Below, in pieces: positions 21,597-32,194 of a DNA stretch of 64,000 bases. How positions within the stretch are numbered: position 1 is the first letter of the stretch; each line of letters opens with the position of its first letter. The position numbers and the translations under genes are program-made. Origin of the DNA: Rhipidocladum racemiflorum (Eukaryota > Streptophyta > Magnoliopsida > Poales > Poaceae); assembly GCA_036346355.1 (NCBI GenBank), contig CM070572.1:4409001-4473000 (forward strand), given 5' to 3'. The notes under the pieces are model-generated. The model saw nothing but the letters and a program-made list of their open reading frames with translations, was not told the DNA's origin and did no database searches.

Positions 21597-22892
21597 GTGT
21601 TCGCCTGGGAACCATCAGAAATGACCGGGGTCCCCAGGGAGGTGATCGAGCACCGATTGGCAACGCTCCCTGGAGCGCACCCGGTTCGGCAAAAGATCCG
21701 ACGGCAGGCGCCAGAGCGACAGGACGCCATTCGGGACGAGGTGGAAAAGCTTTTGTCTGCCAATATTGTGCGGGAGGCCGCCTATCCGGAGTGGCTGGCC
21801 AACCCCGTGCTCGTGAGGAAGTCCAACGGGAAGTGGCGAATGTGCATCGACTTCACCGACCTCAACAAAGCCTGCCCCAAGGACCCATACCCCCTTCCGC
21901 GGATAGACATCGTCGTCGACTCCACGGCAGGGTGCGAAGCTTTGTGCTTCCTCGATGCCTACTCCGGCTACCACCAGATCAGCATGGCGCAAGAAGATGA
22001 AGAGAAAACTGCTTTTGTGACTCCTCTCGGTGTGTACTGCTATGTCAAGATGCCTTTCGGGCTGAAGAACGCTGGCGCCACCTATCAGCGGGCCATGCAC
22101 ATAGTGTTTCGGTCCCAAATAGGGAAGAATCTGGAAGTGTATGTCGATGATTTGGTGGTAAAAACAAAAAAGGCTGATGAGCTCGTTCAGGACCTAGAAG
22201 AGACCTTCTCTCGCCTCAGAAACTACTGTCTAAAGTTGAATCCCGAGAAGTGCGTGTTTGGTGTCTCATCCGGAAAACTGCTCGGTTTCCTGGTCTCCAG
22301 CCGTGGAATCGAAGTCAACCCGGAGAAAATAGAAGCAATCGAGCGGATGCAGCCGCCTACCCGGCTCAAGCAACTGCAATGCTTGACTGGCCGGCTAGCC
22401 TCCCTGGGCCGGTTCATATCCCGGCTCGGGGAGAAAAGTTTACCGCTGTTCAAGCTATTGAAGAAGACCAACTCATTTGAATGGACCCCAGAAGCCCATC
22501 GAGCATTTGAAGATCTGAAGAAGTACCTCTCTTCCCCCCCGGTACTGGTCGCCCCTGAGCCGGGCGAGCCGTTACTGCTGTATGTGGCGGCTAGCCCCTC
22601 TGTAGTGAGCGCGGCGCTGGTGGCGGAACGGGAAGGTGTCCAACGGCCGGTCTACTACATCAGCAAAATGCTACACGACGCAGAAACAAGGTACCCTCAG
22701 GCTCAGAAGATGGTCTATGCTGTGGTGTTAGCATCGAGAAAGTTGCGGCACTATTTTCAAGGGAGGGAGATCACAGTGGTCTCCTCATATCCCTTGCGTG
22801 AAATCCTCCACAACCGAGAAGCAGAGGGCCGACGCAAAGTGGTCCGTCGAAATGGGAGTTCGGGGTCAAATTTGCTCCTCGTGCTGCAATAA
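21597..22892 (+). pseudogene. Reverse transcriptase and first RNase H part of the Tat-type element
   Basis: Open for 431 codons. It carries the RT motifs in order: KWRMCIDFTDLNKACPKDPY (palm), FLDAYSGYHQI (first catalytic Asp), FGLKNAGATYQR and VYVDDLVVK (the catalytic Asp pair at about 22140). The RNase H-like connection FEWTPEAHRAFEDLKKYL begins at about 22479. The RT core residues are intact. The frame is lost near 22820, inside RNase H, and homology resumes in another frame. Alone it cannot make the normal polyprotein. Confidence 0.9.
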
Positions 22893-22899
22893 AGAGTCA

Positions 22900-24620
22900 A
22901 AGGCTAGCGGACTTCGCCGTCGAGTGGACCCTGGCCGAAGTCTGGCCGCTGCAGCCTCCCACGCCCTCCCTGGACGCTTTTCTTCGACGGATCATTCAGC
23001 CGGAAGGCGCGGGGCGGGCTCCTCCTGGTCTCCCGACCGGGACCTCCTCAAATGCGTGGTCGTCCTCGACTTCAAGGCTACCAACAATGTCGCCGAGTAC
23101 GAGGGCTTGCTTTGGCCAGACTCAGAGCCGCCGCGACCATCGGCGTCGGCGCCTGCAAGTAAAAGGCGATTCCCTATTGGTCATCAATCAAGCAAGGAAA
23201 GATTTCTCCTGTCCTGACCCCGTCATGGCGGCGTACCTGGCGGAGGTCAGGAAATTGGAACGGCACTTCGAAGGACTGGGATATACCCACATCCCACGAC
23301 GCGACAACCACCTGGCAGACGAGCTCGCCCAGCTCGCCTCAACCAGATCTCCTGTACCGGTCGGGGTCTTTGAAGAAAGGCTTCCGCGACCGTCCATCGC
23401 AGCCCCCGTTTCCGGTGGGGACGATGGTGATGCCGCTTCAGCCCTCGCCTCTGGAGGGGAAGCGAATCCGGCGGAAACGCCCGCCAAAGTGAGACTGGAC
23501 GACCACTTCGTGGTCGCTGTACTTGACCGGGAAGACACATGGATGGATCCGATCCTGGCCTACCTGCGGGATCAAGTGTGCCCCGATGATGATGCGTCAG
23601 CAGAGAAGGTAGCACGAAAGGCCAAATGCTATACCCTGGTGGGCGGGGACCTGTACCGCCGGGGTAAGAACGGAATTCTTCTGAAGTGCATCACTCGGGA
23701 AGAAGGGGGCAACTTGCTCTCTGATATCCATGGAGGCGTGTGCGGGAGCCATGTGTCCGGGCGAACGATGGCGGGAAAAGCTTTCCGTCAAGGGTTCTAT
23801 TGGCCGACCGCCCTCCAGGATGCTTGCGAGCTGGTGAGGAGATGCGAAGCGTGCCAGTTCCACGCCAAGCAGATCCACCAACCGGCCCAAGCTCTGCAAA
23901 CTATCCCGCTCTCTTGGCCCTTCGCGGTCTGGGGGCTGGATATCCTGGGCCCGTTCCCGCGGGCCACAGGGGGCTACACCCATCTGTTCGTCGCCATCGA
24001 CAAATTCACTAAATGGGTGGAAGCAGAGGCAGTGAGGTCCATCACCGCCGCAGCTGCAGTCAAGTTCATGCAAGGGATATTCGCCGCCGAGTCGCCAACC
24101 GCATTATCACCGAAACAACGGCGCCTGATTCACCAGCGCGGCCTTCTTAGATTTCTGTGAAGAAATGGGCACCAAGGTCTGCTTTGCCTCGGTCGCCCAC
24201 CCCAAGAGCAACGGCCAGGTCGAGCGGGCCAACGCGCTGGTGCTGAAGGGCCTCAAGACCCGGGCGTTCGACCGACTCCACAAGCGTGGCGCCCGATGGA
24301 CCGAAGAGCTCCCGGCTGTGTTGTGGTCACTTCGGACCACTCCTAGCCGGGCACTGGGAAACTCCATTCTTCCTGGTCTCTGGCGCAGGTCGTTTCTCCC
24401 TTCGAATTGGGCCAGGATCACCCGCGTCGCGCATTCACGGAAGAGGAGCAGGAGGGTCTGGCGGGACGACGCCAACCTCCTGGAAGAGGCGCGAGATCGA
24501 GCGGCTTTCTGCGCGCGCAAGGTACCAAGCAAAGTCTCAGCGGTACCACGCCTCCGGTCAATGAGAGAACGCCGGCGGTGGGCGACTGGTCTTGCGAAAA
24601 GTCGATGCATCTTGGTCGCA
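22900..24620 (+). pseudogene. RNase H end and integrase of the Tat-type element
   Basis: RNase H continues as LDFKATNNVAEYEGLL at about 23067 in one frame, then GDSLLVINQA at about 23168 in the next. The integrase zinc finger (H-H-C-C, with RRCEACQFHAKQ at about 23840) is followed by core residues in GLDILGPFPR (about 23934) and FTKWVEAEAV. The frame breaks near 24090, so the segment around the second catalytic Asp is scrambled. HPKSNGQVERANALVLKGLK at about 24198 carries the Glu of the DDE triad. Further shifts follow to about 24620. Four or more frameshifts in total. Confidence 0.85.
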
Positions 24621-25382
24621 TAAACTGTCTCCCCAGTGGGAGGGACCCTTCAAAGTGGTCTCAGTCTCTCGCCCCGGGGCGGTCAGGTTGGCCACTGAAG
24701 ACGGCGAAGAGCTAGCAAACTCCCAGAATATAGAAAATCTGCGCAAGTTCTACCCCTGATCGGTTGTAAGTCCTAGGATCTGTCCCCCGACCGGCCGGAG
24801 TGTGTCTTCCTCTCCGCCGTGGGTCGGGGGGGACCTTATGTTTAAATTTAAACATTCACTTTCTCTATCCGAAGTATTTGTTCTTTCTACCCTCTCTTCG
24901 GTCTTTTGCCCACTGTTGGGCAGCGCCAAGACACCCGCCCCTGGTGCCATGCCGCCTTGCAAAAACCCAGTAGCAAAGGCGGAATCGCTAAGTGAGAGCG
25001 GCGTGCGGAAATGGGCGGTTGGATCATAGGTTCAAAGACGACCCAAGACGGCCATGACACTCCGGTGTCCCCGTGGGTCGACGACTTGAGCACCGCTGCC
25101 AAAAGCCCAAGGCCCGCCACGACTCACTAAGTGTTCGCTCCCTAGAGGTTATCTGGGAGGCAAATTTCGCTAAGGCGAGGGGTTTGAGGGCCGAGGTCCC
25201 GCGGCGCAAGACTTTAAGTCTTTAAGCGATTATATGCTCGTTCGTGCAGAACCGGAAAAAGTTGCGGCGAAAGCAAGCTTTTAAGCAACTTGGCAGGGAG
25301 CTTACACTTCTACTTCATTCGAAATAATAAATGTCTAAAGTTTTGCAGACAAAGGCACGACCGAAAAAGAAAAGAAGAAAAG

Positions 25383-26108
25383 CTACTGAGGAGGTGCTGG
25401 AGGGTCCTCCGCGTCATCTGCCGCCTCCTCGGCTGCCGCCGCGTCTTCAGCAAGGGGGGCCACGTCCAGCACCATCGCCACGTCCTCCGCCACCGCCTCC
25501 ATCTGGGGGTTCTCCATCGCTAGCTGGGCGGCAACCTGCCGGAGGCTTCGTGAACTCGCCTCCGCCTGTGCCTGGGCCCTCAAACCCTTGGACAGTAGCC
25601 GCGGGATCAAAGTTGGCGCCACGGGCCGCACAAAGAAGCCAAAGACGTACTTTGCCGTGGCCGCTGCAACTGCGCGCCCCTCCTGGGCGGACCGAGCGGA
25701 AAGGGCGGCGGGCAGATGCGTGAGGAAGTCCGCGGTCTGGCAGAGGCAAAAGGCGTAATGCCGTGGCCTCTCCTCCCGCGGACCCGGTTGCTCCAGTCCC
25801 AGTGGAGCAAGGCTGGCCATCGTCCGGTTGAAGGCGTGGCGCAGCATCCGCAGTGTGTCCACCTCCGACTGAGCCCGATCAACCCTCTCCGCCTCCAGCT
25901 CCGCGGAAAGGCGCTCGGCGCGGCGGGTGCTTTGCTCCTGCTGCTCCCGCTCCCTCCGCAGCTGCAGCTCCAGTCCCGCCCCCCGATCGCGCAGGTCCTC
26001 TACCTCTTTGCGGAGGCGGTTGATTTCGACTCCCGCCTCCGTCAACCGTTCCTCGCTGTCACCAGGCGATTGCTCGTGGCCGAGTAGAAGCTCGCCGAGG
26101 GCCGCCAC
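25383..26108 (-). pseudogene. Antisense gene of the Tat-type element, coiled-coil 3' part
   Basis: Minus-strand frame of 241 codons between integrase and 3' LTR. Its N-terminal 100 residues form a heptad-like coiled coil rich in Glu, Arg and Leu (INRLRKEVEDLRDR, LRREREQQEQSTRRAERLSA). A helical middle follows, and an acidic Ala-rich tail runs to the stop at 25383. Tat-lineage plant retrotransposons such as Grande and RIRE2 are known to carry an antisense gene here with N-terminal 'putative gypsy type transposon' homology (Transposase_28) and a C-terminal coiled coil. This frame fits the last part. It connects upstream to 27014-26361 and 27858-27415. Function is unknown even in intact copies. 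Confidence 0.65.
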
Positions 26109-26360
26109 AGAGCATCGGCCTGCCGAGGAACGGAGGCGCGGGGAGTTCTCGGGGTAGGGACGGGGCCGAACGGGCCTTGGTCCTGAGCGACGGCAGCAGA
26201 AGAATGGCCTCGGGACTCCGCCACGGCCTGGCCGCCCCTGAGGCTCAGCGACCCCTTAACCGGCGCAACCACGACAATGCCGCTGGCGCTTAGCCCCTCA
26301 AAGACGGCAGCGGGATATCCTGAGTAGGAACCCTGGACAAAGGGGAAACAACGGTAAGGA

Positions 26361-27330
26361 TTAGTCTTTAAAACTTGAACTTTTATATTGCATTTGTGTC
26401 TCCTGGTGAGTACCTAGGCGCCGGCCTTGGGAAGCGGGGCACGCTCGGAACGAGGACCAGCCCCAGCCTTGGCCGGCCGGTGGCGGAGGAGGCTCCTGGC
26501 CGGTGGCGGGCGGCGAGGCGGCGGATCCGTCACAGCCGGTGGCGGCGACGGAGGCGGAGGAAGATCCACCGCTGCTGGTGGCGGTGGCGGTGCGAAAGGG
26601 ACCGGCAGCGGAGAGTCCATCGTCGTGCCCCCGACAGGGGCAAGGGTGGACGAACCCCCACCGGTCGACGAGCCCCCCGCCACCATTGAGGAACCCGTTG
26701 CCGCAATCAAGAAGCCTCATGCCGACGTGGAAGTCCTCGCCTACCGAGCCCAGAAGCGGGCCTTCGGGAAGGATGGGTGGAGTCGTCGTCATCGTCCCGG
26801 CGCCGCGCCACTTTGCCGCTTCTCCTCGACCGCCACGTGAGGAGGATCCCGGATTGTAAGGGTCGCCTGGCGTATCACGACGAGCGAGCCCATGGCATCC
26901 ATCGAGGGCAGGGCGCGGATTGTCGCCGCCAGCGCTTCCCCGGGGACAGCCGGCAGTGGGATCGCGCCGCCGGAACGGGCGGACGGGGCCGGATAGGCTC
27001 ACCGCAACATCCACTGCCGATCACATCGTCATCCAAATTCTGCCAAGCTATCAAGCACCAAAAGGAAAAGGAATCGCGGAGGCGTGATTGTTAGAATCGT
27101 ATTGCCGTAAAAATATATAGAAGTAACAAGGAGTGATGCGTAGTAGGAGCAGTTACCTCCGGAATACTCCGGTCCCATCGCTCGCCCATGTATCGCCAGT
27201 TGGCGACGCTGGCGCGCAGGGGCACAGCCTCCGGTAATAAAATCCTCGGATTACCATGGCCCCGCCAGGCCCGCCGCCGCGAATCGGGTCGATGCGGGCC
27301 AAGATCGCTGGAGCTCGGCGCATCGCTCAC
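26361..27330 (-). pseudogene. Antisense gene of the Tat-type element, middle part
   Basis: Two minus-strand pieces. The first, 27330-27150, reads NPRILLPEAVPLRASVANWR then RWDRSIPE and ends at a donor-like GAG|GTAACT. The second, 27014-26410, is Pro/Gly-rich low-complexity sequence ending near a donor-like AG|GTACTC. The layout suggests a spliced antisense transcript, but the splice sites are predicted by eye only. Confidence 0.5.
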
Positions 27331-27414
27331 CGGAGCCCCTGGGCTTCTTGCCGATCGCCGGCCGCGGAAGCTCCAAAGACTTCAATGCCGCTGCCGCCCT
27401 CGACGTCTGACCAC

Positions 27415-27858
27415 TCAAGGCCAATCCCTCCAGTTGGACCGGCAGTCCAATGGAAGGTAGCGCGCAACGATCCCGTCACGAAGCCGCAGGTGACAGCTCC
27501 CGGAGACCTGCGGGGTACCGCCCGCAGCGCGAAGGGTGTAGAAGAAACGAAAAAGGAGAAGGTTGGGCAGCACTCCCACAAACATCTCGCAGAAGTGAGC
27601 AAAGACAGAAAGAAGGATAACAGAGTTGGGAGGAAGGTGGATGTGGTGAATGGCGTAGAAGTTGAGAACAGAGAGATAAAAGTCGGAAACCGGCGGTAGC
27701 AGTCCCAGGAGCTGCCATCCGAAGAAAACCACTTCTCCAGGCCGACAGCGAGGCTCAACAGTCCCGGCACGGAGGCGAAGGGCGCCCCCAGTAATGTTCT
27801 GGGAGAACCTGACGGCCCTCTCCTCCTCGATGATCGAAGAAGGAAGTACCGGAGCCAT
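27415..27858 (-). pseudogene. Antisense gene of the Tat-type element, Transposase_28-like 5' part
   Basis: Minus-strand frame of 147 codons starting MAPVLPSSIIEEE. Residues about 40-110 (PGEVVFFGWQLLGLLPPVSD, FYAIHHIHLPPNSVILLSVF, CEMFVGVLPNLLLFRFFY) follow the pattern of the Pfam family called 'putative gypsy type transposon' (Transposase_28). That family is found in antisense orientation in plant Ty3 elements. A frameshift probably lies shortly after, since homology seems to continue in the overlapping frame to 27327. Promoter signals were not identified. Confidence 0.65.
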
Positions 27859-28265
27859 TAGGAGGAGAGGGGTATCGGAGTGCGACAGTAAAGGGGAAGA
27901 AGCAAGAGAACCTAAGACATCGGAAAGAGACGGAGTGTGGGGAGATGGAAGGAAGAAGAACTACTCCCCCTTCGATCGGCCTCTTATAAGGCCGCGGAAG
28001 ACGAACCGACGGGAAAACCGAAAGGGCGCGCGATTTGAAAAAGAGGAAGTTTAAGGGCCTCATAAAGGGGCGATCCTCAGAACGTCTGGCGGTTACAAGG
28101 AGGAAGTAACCAAGCAAACCGCCTGGGAATCGGAGAAGCGGAAGATCTTCTTTATGGACGCGCGGACCTTTAAAGGGTCCCACCCGGAGCCGAGCGCTTC
28201 TCAAGACGCCAATTAAAGAAGAAGAAGAGCGAAGACCAAAAAGCGCTCTGGTGGGCCTGGCTACT

Positions 28266-29092
28266 TGTCGGCGTATTCTACACCAAGGTACCCGCTCCCG
28301 CACTAAAAACGGCCAGTGGCGGCCAGGGCGTGCTTGGGGCCCACCGCCACGGCAAGAGAAAGAGCCCCACGGTGGTCGCCCATGGACACGTGGCGTCTGC
28401 CAGCCGCTGGCGCCGCAAGGTGGTCGCCCAATGACACGTGGCGTCTGAGCCAGGCCGGGCGTCTAGGAAGGTGGTCGCCAAAGGATACGTGGCATGCGAT
28501 CCTCGCCATCGGGCGCACCATCCTCGGATAGCCTTGCCGAGGTCAAGGACATTAAATGCGAATCGTGCGCATTAATCGTGGAAGCATAGAGGCCGCATGG
28601 CGGCGCGCTTTCCCAGGCGCATCATAACTACGGAGACGCCACAACTACACCTCACCCCATGACGGCAGGCGGCGTTGGTGGACATGGGGCCCGAGGCAGA
28701 TTGTGACGGCCGCGCAGATATTAATGCGACATAAGAACGATGTGGGCGCATTAAATGCGCCCTGGCGGTGTAATGAGTATGGCTTGCGATGTAAGCCTCC
28801 CATGCGCCTCAAAGAGCCTCAAGTATAAAAGGAAGCCAGGTGCATGGGAGAAAGGGGTTGGGGAGGTCAGAAGGTTTCAATCCTCTCTAGTAAGAACACA
28901 AGCAATACCAAGAAAGGCAGGACTAGGGCTATTACTCTCCGGAGGGCCTGAACCTGGGTAAAGATCCTTGCGTCCACAAGTTAGCCTGAGCCTCCGGTAC
29001 TCTGGCTGCCTCCGTCTTCCACCCCGAGGCGATTGCCCGAAAGCCCCCGTCTGGAATCTCATAAGCACTGTCTCGGAGGTGCTGTTGGCTAA
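28266..29092 (+). repeat. 3' LTR of the Tat-type element (end rearranged)
   Basis: Aligns with 18163-19059 from TGTCGGCGTATTCTACACC on. It has many one- and two-base deletions and only three U3 repeat units (28372, 28420 and 28470) against four. A TATAAAA box is at 28824. After CTCGGAGGTGCTGTTGGCTAA the sequence no longer matches the 5' LTR, so the terminal CGCCGACA is missing. Confidence 0.85.
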
Positions 29093-29428
29093 TCTGTGCA
29101 GAGACGGGACAGACCTGGGTACCAGACACTGACCCGATTCTAAGGTAGAAGGTGAGGTGAGTTCAAAATAGATTAGCATATACCCATGTCACAAGCCACA
29201 CCATAGCTTAATGGAAGGAACCATGTGATTGGATCAAGAGATTTTGTGTTCAAGACCCATTCTAGCTATTTTTTTTCATGTTATTTGAATACCTCATGCA
29301 CGCATACTCAACTAACTGTTCGGATCCAGGTATCCGTCGGGTCCGGGTCCAAGATTGGACCCGTGACTAAATTTGGGTCCGGGTCCACGGAGGTTGAACC
29401 CGGACCCGTTGCCATCCCTACCGCTGAA

Positions 29429-30580
29429 GGATCCTGCAGCCAGAACTTTTGCATAAAAACCCTTTAGGTAATTGCGTTTGAGGCCTGCTAGCTCCAGCCC
29501 GTCCGATCACGCCAAGGGAGGATCCGTCCATCCGCGAGAGCGCTCCACCCATCCAAGTTTTTACCGTCTTAGCTGTCAAAACTGTAAAATATGGGGCTTT
29601 ATAACCCAGATCTTCCGTGAATGAAAGCTCCCCAATTTATTAGTGTTCTTGTCTAAGTTGTCTTCTTAATAGTAACTAATTGGTGACCTATTTGGCAGCG
29701 TTCCTTCCTTAATTTGTATCTGAAAAAAGCTCCGGTTGTTTTCTGAAGATTGTGCTCGATTTTTCTCCTTGTCAGACTCGGACCCCATCCCTGGGTCCTG
29801 ACACTGCCTCATCCCGGCTAGCTGTGCGTGACCGCAAGGAGCTACTCGTGGACTCTGCCGGCCACCGCAACGAGTCCCGGCCGGCCTCACCGACATCCAC
29901 AACAAGGACACCCCCACCGTGAACGGCTACCGGACGTACGTGGCTAAGGCGCTCGCTGGACTGCGGCGCGTACTGGCCGATAGATCACGTGGCGTGTCGC
30001 GTGTTCATGCATGGATGGCACAACTGGCTCGGTCAAGCACAAGACGGCGGCCGTGGTTAACCGATGCACGCACGATTCCTATCACGCGGTGCACTTTGAT
30101 AAACATCATCCGAATATTTTTATTTACTGAAATCATCCAAATCTAAGAGCATTGGATCATTGTTGAGATTTAAAAGTATCGATTACATCTGATCGTATGA
30201 TTTGATCTAACGGTTGAATTTTTAATCCTACGGTCTAAAATTTAGACATTATTTAAGACAAAAACATCCGAAAGATGCCTATACACTCCCATAATTAATT
30301 AGGATCATGCAAAATCACCAAGTGGCTAGCTGCACCTAGCTCCGAGCATCTGCCTGTTCAAAGCATTGTGTAGGAAGGCGCGTGGCAGCAATGCAGACGT
30401 GCAGCGCTCTTCGCACGAGCATCATAGATTCATAGGTAAGGATGATCGATGCTCATTGCATTGTGGCATCCTAGATTTGCATTGTGGCATCCTAGATTTG
30501 AATGCACTTTAGTTCAGGGCAATCTTTATTTCAAATCAGTAACGACGGTTGATAGCTAGGTAGCCATGATGATCAGCGAA
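29429..30580. other. Intergenic stretch, no gene supported
   Basis: A GC-rich patch (29770-30060) has a plus-strand frame from 29919 beginning MNGYRTYVAKALAGLRRVL that continues upstream without a start. I recognise no family. At 30160-30290 the phrase GATTTGATCTAACGGTTGAA is typical of dispersed grass MITEs. CATTGTGGCATCCTAGATTTG is duplicated at about 30460 and 30480. Confidence 0.35.
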
Positions 30581-31143
30581 CTGATGTTGGGTTTACTTGA
30601 ATCATGAACACACACCAATACTAAAATATTTAGGGATAATTTTCTCGTGTTATTTTTACTTTCTTGCTTATAAAACTCACGACTCCTCATTCTAATCGGA
30701 CTAGACACAAGATTAACTCTAATATTATTTCACCCATTTAATCTTGTAACATCTAATTTCTAACACAACTCTAACTTGTTGAGGCAGTCGGTCTCAATTA
30801 TGACTTACCCAACTTTTACTCGGCATAGAACGGTGAACGCATCTCCAAGGAGTTCCGCCTTCTTCTTACTAGCTATACCACCAGTGACGCACCTCGCTGA
30901 CGATTACGATCTTTTGCCTTACCTTCAATAGTCTTTTTCTCCGGTAACGCAACTTGACGGCGACGTAGACTCACATTAGAGTTTACCCACAAGAGAACTT
31001 GGACTCACCTATAAGAACTGTTGTGCATAGACATAGCTAGAACGACGACAACTCTCAACGTCTTGGACTCTTTCTATGTGCATGTATCTATATGCTGACT
31101 CACTAAGACCCAAACAACTTTATTTGAGCACCTCCTGCGAGCT

Positions 31144-32158
31144 TCAAAGCAATGCTAGCTCGTCATCCGTATCCGCTATAGCAAATAATGCTTCAGCCTT
31201 TATCGCCTTCTTCTTCTCATGGCACTCCCTAGTGAAGTGCTCGTACTCTTGGCAGTTGTAGTAGCGCATGTTCACTTTGTCATTGGTGTTGTTCCTCTTG
31301 CTAAAATTCTTGGCACCCTTCTCCTTGGCCCTAGCTTCCCACTCAGCGCGGGTGAGCAGGAGGTTCTCACCTTCCTCGACTCGCCGCCGAACCCTGTTGC
31401 TCTCCTCATATGCTTTGAGACGCCCGACTGCTTCAGCATTCTCAATTGTCTTGATATCAGCGAACTGCTTAAGGGTGGAGATGATTGGTAGGAACCTGTT
31501 GGGGATGGCATGGAGGAACTTCCTCACGACGGTGTGCTCCTCCATCTTGTCTCCGAGTACTCTTATCTCGTTGACGATGGTGATCAGCTTCATGGCAAAG
31601 TCATTGATGGACTCCGTCTTCTTCATGTACATGTCCCCGAAGTCTCTTGTGAGCGAAACTTCTTCACGACGGTGTGCTCTTCCATCTTGTCTCCGAGTGC
31701 TCTTATCTCGTTGACGATGGCAATCAGCTTCATGGCAAAGTCATTGATGGACTCAGTCTTCTTCATGTACATGTCCTCGAAGTCTCTTGTGAGGGTTTGT
31801 ACTCGCGCCTCCTTGACACAATTGGAACCGACTTGCATCTCTTCTAAGGTGTTCTGGGCCTCCTTGGACGTCTTCTTCTCAGCCAAGATCATTATCATGG
31901 CCTCAAGCACGCTTAGAATATGGTGGCAAAAGCCATCTGGTTCTTGTGCTCGTCGACCAGCTCATTGCCCTCCACTACTGTCCACACTCCTTGTGCACGC
32001 ATGAAAACCTTAATCTTCATCGCCCAAGACCCGTAGTTGCTCTCAGTGAGCATCAGGTACTGAAGGCTTACAGTGCCTTCTCTCGCCACTGCCTTCGATG
32101 AAGCCTCCCCATCACCGGTGACTCCACTACCTAGCGAATGTGGCATCATCTTGGGCAT
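31144..32158 (-). pseudogene. Ty1/copia-type gag remnant
   Basis: Read on the minus strand. It begins at 32158 with MPKMMPHS and the DUF4219-like segment LTESNYGSWAMKIKVFMRAQ. The copia gag (UBN2-like) body follows (FAMKLIAIVNEIRALGDKME). It ends with a zinc knuckle NCQEYEHFTREC whose first Cys is replaced by Tyr (RYYNC), so the CCHC box is damaged. A 150-bp internal duplication and frame changes at about 31650 and 31912 break the reading frame. No protease, integrase or RT follows. A copia-style primer-binding segment (TAGTATCAGGGTATGAAG on the minus strand) lies at about 32175-32192. Confidence 0.85.
31518..31800. repeat. 150-bp tandem duplication inside the copia gag remnant
   Basis: CACGACGGTGTGCTC is at 31525 and again at 31675, with over 130 bp of near-identical sequence after each. 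On the minus strand both copies encode MYMKKTESINDFAMKLI. Confidence 0.9.
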
Positions 32159-32194
32159 AAAAGAACATAAACTTCATACCCTGATACTAATTAT

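Larger units (their letters stand above)
18163..29092 (+). mobile_element. Decayed Ty3-type LTR retrotransposon, Tat lineage
   Basis: An element of about 11 kb on the plus strand in the order 5' LTR, gag, protease, reverse transcriptase, RNase H, integrase, a 3.5-kb region with an antisense gene, then the 3' LTR. The CPKDPYPLPRID, YVDDLVVK and HH-CC integrase motifs, together with the antisense gene beyond integrase, place it in the Tat group (RIRE2/Grande/Retand-like) rather than the chromoviruses. Many frameshifts and one in-frame stop make it non-functional. The LTRs differ by many small indels and one U3 repeat unit. No clean 5-bp target duplication is found because the end of the 3' LTR is rearranged. 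Confidence 0.88.
18040..29420. mobile_element. Small hAT element (TAGGGATGGCAA ends), split by a Ty3 retrotransposon
   Basis: Ends are TAGGGATGGCAA at 18040 and its inverse TTGCCATCCCTA at 29420. They are flanked by the perfect 8-bp duplication CCGCTGAA (18032-18039 and 29421-29428). The element's own sequence is only 18040-18162 and roughly 29305-29420, rich in GGGTCCGGGTCC and ACCCG motifs. The rest is the inserted LTR retrotransposon plus about 210 bp of unassigned sequence (29093-29304). It is non-autonomous. Confidence 0.85.

Noticed and set aside
19085..24746. Numerous minus-strand frames opposite gag-pol
   Set aside because: GC-rich shadow frames without homology, unlike the antisense gene beyond integrase.
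29919..30146. Frame starting MNGYRTYVAKALAGLRRVL as a gene
   Set aside because: It looks protein-like for about 30 residues only, with no family, start context or splice support.
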